Origin: CAYMKL01 sp964390805
GTDB taxonomy: Bacteria; Chloroflexota; Anaerolineae; VGOG01
Assembly: GCA_964390805.1 (NCBI GenBank)
Contig: CAYMKL010000129.1
Span: 1-18,862, forward strand
DNA length: 18,862 nt
Direction: 5' to 3'
A model generated the notes under the pieces. The model was given only the letters and a program-made list of their open reading frames with translations, was not told where the DNA came from and did no database searches. Every line of letters starts with the position of its first letter. The first letter of the stretch is position 1. Position numbers and translations under genes: made by a program. Below are positions 15,905 through 18,862 of this stretch, piece after piece.

Positions 15905-16134
15905 GCGACCTGAGCGTGGCTGGCCAGGAACCTGATATGATGGACGAAGAAGCCCAGGACCTGTTCCGCATCGCCGACGAGGCCCTGACCAACGTGGAGC
16001 GCCACGCCGCCGTGGACCCCGACCGCTTTGGCATGACCGGGATACAAGAGCGGGCGGCCATGATCGGGGCGACGCTCAAGGTACACAGCCGTCCTGGGGG
16101 TGGGACCAGGATTTGGTGTTCGTTGGAGAGGTGA
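15905..16134 (+). pseudogene. Histidine-kinase 3' fragment, copy 3 (internally deleted)
   Basis: This copy is closest to the fragment at 13649 and ends at the same stop context. A frame from ATG 15844 runs through it (96 aa), but no Shine-Dalgarno precedes that ATG. Relative to copy 2 it lacks 30 residues (90 bp), from AQQVTV to GFDPAA, including the DDGVG box needed for ATP binding. The deletion lies exactly between two CGCCGCCG repeats present in copy 2 (13764-13771 and 13854-13861). It cannot be an active kinase or ATPase. Confidence 0.85.
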
Positions 16135-16149
16135 CGCGAAACAGGGCAG

Positions 16150-16185
16150 GCGGGAGGGCCAAAATGCCTCCCGCTGTTGCTTTTT
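16150..16185 (+). terminator. Intrinsic terminator, repeated module copy B
   Basis: The stem GCGGGAGG (16150-16157) / CCTCCCGC (16167-16174) is followed by TGTTGCTTTTT. It stands 15 nt after the kinase-fragment stop, as in copy A. Similarity to copy A ends shortly after, near GGGCATCG (16191-16198). Confidence 0.8.
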
Positions 16186-16246
16186 GGGCTGGGCATCGCA
16201 CTGCGTGTGCTGATTGCCCTCTCTTCCCCCCCAGCTTCCTGGGGTT

Positions 16247-16275
16247 TTGCGTTTCTGTCCCCATTGGTATATAAT
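16247..16275 (+). promoter_or_regulatory. Probable promoter of the small-protein/protease pair
   Basis: TATAAT (16270-16275) has a weaker -35 candidate TTGCGT (16247-16252) at 17-bp spacing. The leader to the ATG at 16368 would be about 86 nt. This sequence is unrelated to the other module promoters. Confidence 0.6.
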
Positions 16276-16367
16276 GTATCAGGCTTTGCAGAAGCAATTG
16301 CGAGGTTTCTCTATCGGAGGTGTGCTTTGTCATGGTGTGTAACCGATCCACCAAAGGGGGTGCGAAA

Positions 16368-16622
16368 ATGCAACCAACCGTACAAGCTGAAACCCTTGAA
16401 CAGCCTATGACGTTGACCGAGATCGTTCCTGCTGTCCGCATGTTGCCTGCATTCGACAAGCTCAAGCTCATCCGCATTCTAGCTGAGGAGCTTGAAAGCG
16501 CCAAAGAGATCTTTCCCTTCGAGTCAGGCAAAACCTATTACTTGCCCACGCCTTACAACTCTTATGGCGCGGCCGCGACCCTGGCCGAGGCTATGGCCAC
16601 CTATCAGGAGGAGAACAGTTGA
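16368..16622 (+). CDS. 84-aa protein of unknown function, partner of the aspartic protease gene
   Basis: ATG 16368 follows AAAGGGGGTG (16353-16362); an upstream in-frame start at 16320 has no good ribosome-binding site. The first half (LTEIVPAVRMLPAFDKLKLIRILAEEL) looks amphipathic and helical, and the second carries YYLPTPYNSYGAAATLAEAM. There is no signal peptide, membrane segment or DNA-binding motif that I recognise. The size, small acidic-helical character and 4-bp overlap with the protease gene resemble the first gene of toxin-antitoxin-like or substrate/protease pairs, but the role is unknown. It may be a regulator or substrate of the protease. Confidence 0.75.
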   Translation: MQPTVQAETLEQPMTLTEIVPAVRMLPAFDKLKLIRILAEELESAKEIFPFESGKTYYLPTPYNSYGAAATLAEAMATYQEENS

Positions 16623-17035
16623 AGGCGATGCGGTTTCGATACTCGACCACAGATCCCACCCAGAATGAGCTGGATAGCCTGCCACGACTACCGTTCGTTC
16701 TTCGTTATGGCAAGCAGGTGATCAATGCGGTAGGATTGGTAGACAGCGGCGCCACCGTCAATGTGCTTCCCTACCGACTGGGCATTCAGCTTGGTGCCGT
16801 CTGGGATGATCGGAAGGCAACGATTCGACTGGCTGGGAATCTGGGCAATGTTGCGGCGCAGCCTTTATTCCCAATGGCAGAGATTGGTGACTTCCCGCCT
16901 GTCAGGTTCGCGTTTGCATGGAGCCAAAGTGATGACTTGCCGCTAATACTGGGGCAGATGAACTTTTTCATGGAGTTCGATGTCTGTTTCTACCGTTCTC
17001 AACTCGAATTCGAGGTCAAACCGAAATCGCACTGA
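16619..17035 (+). CDS. Retropepsin-like (clan AA) aspartic protease, single domain
   Basis: TTG 16619 is preferred because AGGAGGAG (16606-16613) lies 5 nt upstream and it overlaps the previous stop; ATG 16628 is an alternative. The 138-aa protein contains VDSGATVNVLP with catalytic D42 (D-S/T-G motif) and the later ILGQMNFF segment (about 110-117), which fits the conserved hydrophobic-Gly strand of retropepsins. One domain supplies one Asp, so it should act as a homodimer. There is no signal peptide; a cytoplasmic location is expected. Family function in bacteria is mostly unknown. Close coupling to the 84-aa gene suggests the two act together. Confidence 0.82.
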   Translation: MKAMRFRYSTTDPTQNELDSLPRLPFVLRYGKQVINAVGLVDSGATVNVLPYRLGIQLGAVWDDRKATIRLAGNLGNVAAQPLFPMAEIGDFPPVRFAFAWSQSDDLPLILGQMNFFMEFDVCFYRSQLEFEVKPKSH

Positions 17036-17114
17036 GTTTGGATGTGCCGCCCGCTTAACATTCCTGATCCTCTCAGCAGGTTCAATTCTGGCCACACCGC
17101 GAAAGCATCTAAAA

Positions 17115-17154
17115 GCAAAGTGGGAGGTCTAAGACGCCTCCCGCTTTTGCTTTT
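17115..17154 (+). terminator. Intrinsic terminator, repeated module copy C
   Basis: The stem AGTGGGAGG (17119-17127) / CCTCCCGCT (17137-17145) has one G-T position that still pairs as G-U in RNA. It is followed by TTTTGCTTTT, and an upstream AAAAGCAAAG lengthens the stem, so it may work in both directions. It ends the protease transcription unit. Confidence 0.85.
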
Positions 17155-17177
17155 CGGGCTGGGCATCGTATTTGTGG

Positions 17178-17206
17178 TTGACCTGCAAGGGCTTCTGCTG
17201 TATAAT
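17178..17206 (+). promoter_or_regulatory. Near-consensus sigma70-type promoter, module copy C (orphan)
   Basis: TTGACC (17178-17183), a 17-bp spacer and TATAAT (17201-17206) match the promoter at 14058-14086, including flanking TGGTTGAC and ATCAAGCAACAAG/GTCAAGCAACAAG. No supported gene lies downstream before the insertion sequence; the longest candidate frames in 17207-17365 are trivial (a 15-codon frame at 17230). Confidence 0.85.
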
Positions 17207-17379
17207 ATCAAGCAACAAGAGCAGGGTGCAATGGTTCTGATTATTGTGCTGTTCTGGGATTACCCGTCCGGCAATTGACGCCAGGCTTTAGGCGGCTCAG
17301 TCTTGGCTTCCAATCCAAGCAATCTGTCAAGGACTTAGTCTGTCCATTATTGTATTTGTGCTTAGTACTACAACCGCAC

Positions 17380-17600
17380 CTATGGTGGGTGATCGTTATG
17401 GGTAACTTCTGTGGGCAAGACCACCCCTCTGCGCCGGTAATGGCTGTGGCGGGCTTGCTGCCGCCTGGCCCGGCGCCAGCGCGACCAGGCCAGCCGCAAC
17501 TCCACCGAACGGGGTGGCAAGGGCATGGCTACTTCCAGCAGACGACGCACCTCTGGAACGGTCAGTTCAGCCAGGCCTGGGTCCGGAGCCCTCTTTTTTT
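17380..17600 (-). other. Out-of-frame C-terminal part of the transposase
   Basis: From the A7 run the -1 frame reads EKKRAPDPGLAELTVPEVRR, then a basic tail (LAWSRWRRARRQQARHSHYR), and stops at 17380 just inside the left inverted repeat. It matches what follows MMAHAWLAS in other IS701 transposases. Joined to the main frame it would give a protein of about 469 aa. Confidence 0.75.
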
Positions 17601-18788
17601 CTCCGCCTTGCAACAGACGGAGGCTAGCCAAGCATGGGCCATCATAGATAGGGTGATGTGACGATGCCAACTATGCCAGTGACGCACCTCATACTCATCC
17701 AGACCCGTTTCGCCCTTCGCCTCTTCGATGCTCTGTTCCACGAGATGTCTTTTCGAGGCCACCTGGGCCAGTTTCAGCAATGGCGTCTCCTCAGGGGCGT
17801 TGGACAGGTAATAGGCGATGTCGGTGGGGTCGGTCCGCGAACGCCGGGCCAACAACCAGGCGTCTGGTCCCGGCAGCCCTTCCCGACTCTCCACCACCCG
17901 TGCCCGTGCCCAGCCATAGGTGATGGGACCTTTCTCTCCCTCGGCTACGGTCAACGGCTTCCATTGGCTGGCCGGCCAGGAGGCGACGACGCTGGCCACC
18001 GTGGTGGCCGGCTCCGCCCCCTCGACCAGACGGGGCTTCGTGCGCGGTCGACCTCCCGTTTCCTTCATCGGCTCCTCTACCAACGGACGTTCCATCCAAA
18101 CCGGGGTGTTACTCGAGACAGCCAGGACGTACAGCCGCCCTTCCTCAGCGACGGCATCGCGCAACGCCGGGTCATTGCCGTACACCTCATCCCCGGTCAC
18201 CCAGCGCATGGGGACACCCAACTCCCAGGCGTGCTTCAGCATCTCCACCGCTTGCTGTGGCTTGGTGCGAAACTCGACCTCCGGCGGCACCTTCGCTTCT
18301 GCTCGTCGTCCCGCATCGTCGCACCACTCCTTGGGCAGGTACAGACGGCGATCCAGAAAAGCAAAGCCCTGGGGCGAGACATAGACCAGAAAGGTCCCGA
18401 TCTGACAGTTTTCGACCTTGCCCGCGGTGCCGGTGTATTGCCGTTTGACCCCCACCGACTTGTTGCCCTTTTTCAGAAAGCCGGTCTCATCCACTACGCC
18501 AATCCCGTCCTCGTCACCCAACTCTTCGATAACAAAGCACTGCAACTCATCACGCGCTGCATCCGCATCCCACTGGGCGCTATACAACAACCGTTGCGTT
18601 TTGTCCGGTCTATCATCACCGATCGCCTCCGCCAGTTGCCAGCCGTTCTTGCGTTTGACAGGTCCCAGCAACCCCTGCATGTACTTGGCCGCCTGCTCCC
18701 GCGGTTCGCTGCGGGCAAAAAGGTGGGCAAATCGGGCTTGAAAGGCCTCAAAATCTTCAGCCCAGCCTCCCAATTCTTCGGATGTCAT
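17562..18788 (-). CDS. IS701-family DDE transposase (main frame, interrupted near its C-terminus)
   Basis: ATG 18788 is preceded by an AGAGGAGA ribosome-binding site. The 408-aa frame contains the RNase-H-like catalytic core: D100 in GVVDETGFLKKG, D200 in WVTGDEVYG, and the third acid in VEQSIEEAKGETGLDEYEVRHW (about 350-371). At an A7 run (17600-17594) this frame passes into unrelated residues GLRTQAWLN and stops at 17562. The expected family C-terminus (ELTVPEVRRLL...) continues in the -1 frame. The catalytic residues are complete, so the element may still be active if the frame is restored by slippage. It could equally be a simple indel mutation. Confidence 0.9.
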   Translation of the reverse strand: MTSEELGGWAEDFEAFQARFAHLFARSEPREQAAKYMQGLLGPVKRKNGWQLAEAIGDDRPDKTQRLLYSAQWDADAARDELQCFVIEELGDEDGIGVVDETGFLKKGNKSVGVKRQYTGTAGKVENCQIGTFLVYVSPQGFAFLDRRLYLPKEWCDDAGRRAEAKVPPEVEFRTKPQQAVEMLKHAWELGVPMRWVTGDEVYGNDPALRDAVAEEGRLYVLAVSSNTPVWMERPLVEEPMKETGGRPRTKPRLVEGAEPATTVASVVASWPASQWKPLTVAEGEKGPITYGWARARVVESREGLPGPDAWLLARRSRTDPTDIAYYLSNAPEETPLLKLAQVASKRHLVEQSIEEAKGETGLDEYEVRHWHSWHRHITLSMMAHAWLASVCCKAEKKRGLRTQAWLN

Positions 18789-18862
18789 TGGCCTTCTCCT
18801 CTCTCTCAGAATCGGAGGTATCTTAACTCAAAAGCGCCAATGACACAAATGCGGTTGTAGTA

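Larger units (their letters stand above)
17036..17365. other. Gene-free interval
   Basis: This stretch holds the terminator and orphan promoter described separately, a small CTTGG/CCAAG hairpin near 17309-17326, and the presumed IS target site. No kinase fragment, RNA gene or credible coding sequence is seen. Confidence 0.6.
17366..18862. mobile_element. IS701-family insertion sequence (right end at window edge)
   Basis: Identical 13-bp terminal inverted repeats TACTACAACCGCA occur at 17366-17378 and, inverted, at 18850-18862. They enclose about 1.5 kb with one minus-strand transposase gene. The bases just outside the left end are TTAG (17362-17365), fitting the YTAR four-base target duplications known for IS701 elements. 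The right flank lies beyond the window, so the second target copy is unseen and a slightly longer inverted repeat cannot be excluded. Confidence 0.85.

Noticed and set aside
15819..16134. Treating the ORF at 15819 and the kinase fragment as one fused gene
   Set aside because: They are in different frames and the first stops at 15896 before the kinase homology begins.
11158..17365. Integron or site-specific genomic island
   Set aside because: No integrase, attC-like sites, tRNA target or exact short direct repeats bounding the blocks; the kinase fragments are diverged and of unequal length.
17658..18860. 400-codon plus-strand frame across the insertion sequence
   Set aside because: It is the reverse shadow of the DDE transposase and shows no family features.

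Overview
The window looks like chromosomal or contig DNA from a Chloroflexota bacterium (Anaerolineae-like), GC-rich with many short dispersed repeats. This placement is inferred. The support is a secreted protein with a long Pro/Thr (TPT) linker and CARDB domain, extragenic repeats whose spurious translations read HAERSEASR/SPVEG, in-gene palindromes of the AGACCT...AGGTCT type, and an IS701-family transposase. No tRNA, rRNA or CRISPR array was seen.

Layout. (1) Bases 1-1860, minus strand: a consensus sigma70 promoter, a GEMM-I (cyclic dinucleotide) riboswitch, an intrinsic terminator and a large secreted surface protein whose 3' end runs off the left edge. This gene is open to the window edge. 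(2) 1969-6211, plus: a MacA/MacB- or YknXYZ-like tripartite ABC system (adaptor with a very long coiled coil, ATPase, permease). The operon is split by a 307-bp element bounded by inverted repeats that also supplies the ATPase stop codon. (3) 6311-12192, plus: a tightly packed operon of two ABC exporter half-transporters forming an asymmetric heterodimer (one degenerate ATP site), a NarL-type sensor histidine kinase without a response regulator, and a reductive-dehalogenase/QueG-like double [4Fe-4S] protein. (4) 12193-17365: an accessory stretch with a large inverted repeat, a UGT-type glycosyltransferase, a secreted membrane-anchored beta-repeat protein, and a two-gene unit of an 84-aa protein plus a retropepsin-like aspartic protease. 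Two decayed copies of the 3' end of the kinase gene lie here, as do three copies of one terminator hairpin, two of them followed by the same consensus promoter. (5) 17366-18862: an IS701-family insertion sequence whose right inverted repeat coincides with the window end, with a transposase frame broken at an A7 run.

The most unusual elements are the riboswitch carrying A where c-di-GMP aptamers normally have G20 (a hallmark of cAMP-GMP-sensing GEMM-Ib), and the kinase-3'-end / terminator / promoter modules that punctuate the accessory operons. Next come the 33-bp perfect palindrome translated inside a secreted protein and the small-protein/retropepsin pair. No complete, clearly new defence or mobile system is demonstrable here; functional statements beyond family level are inference.
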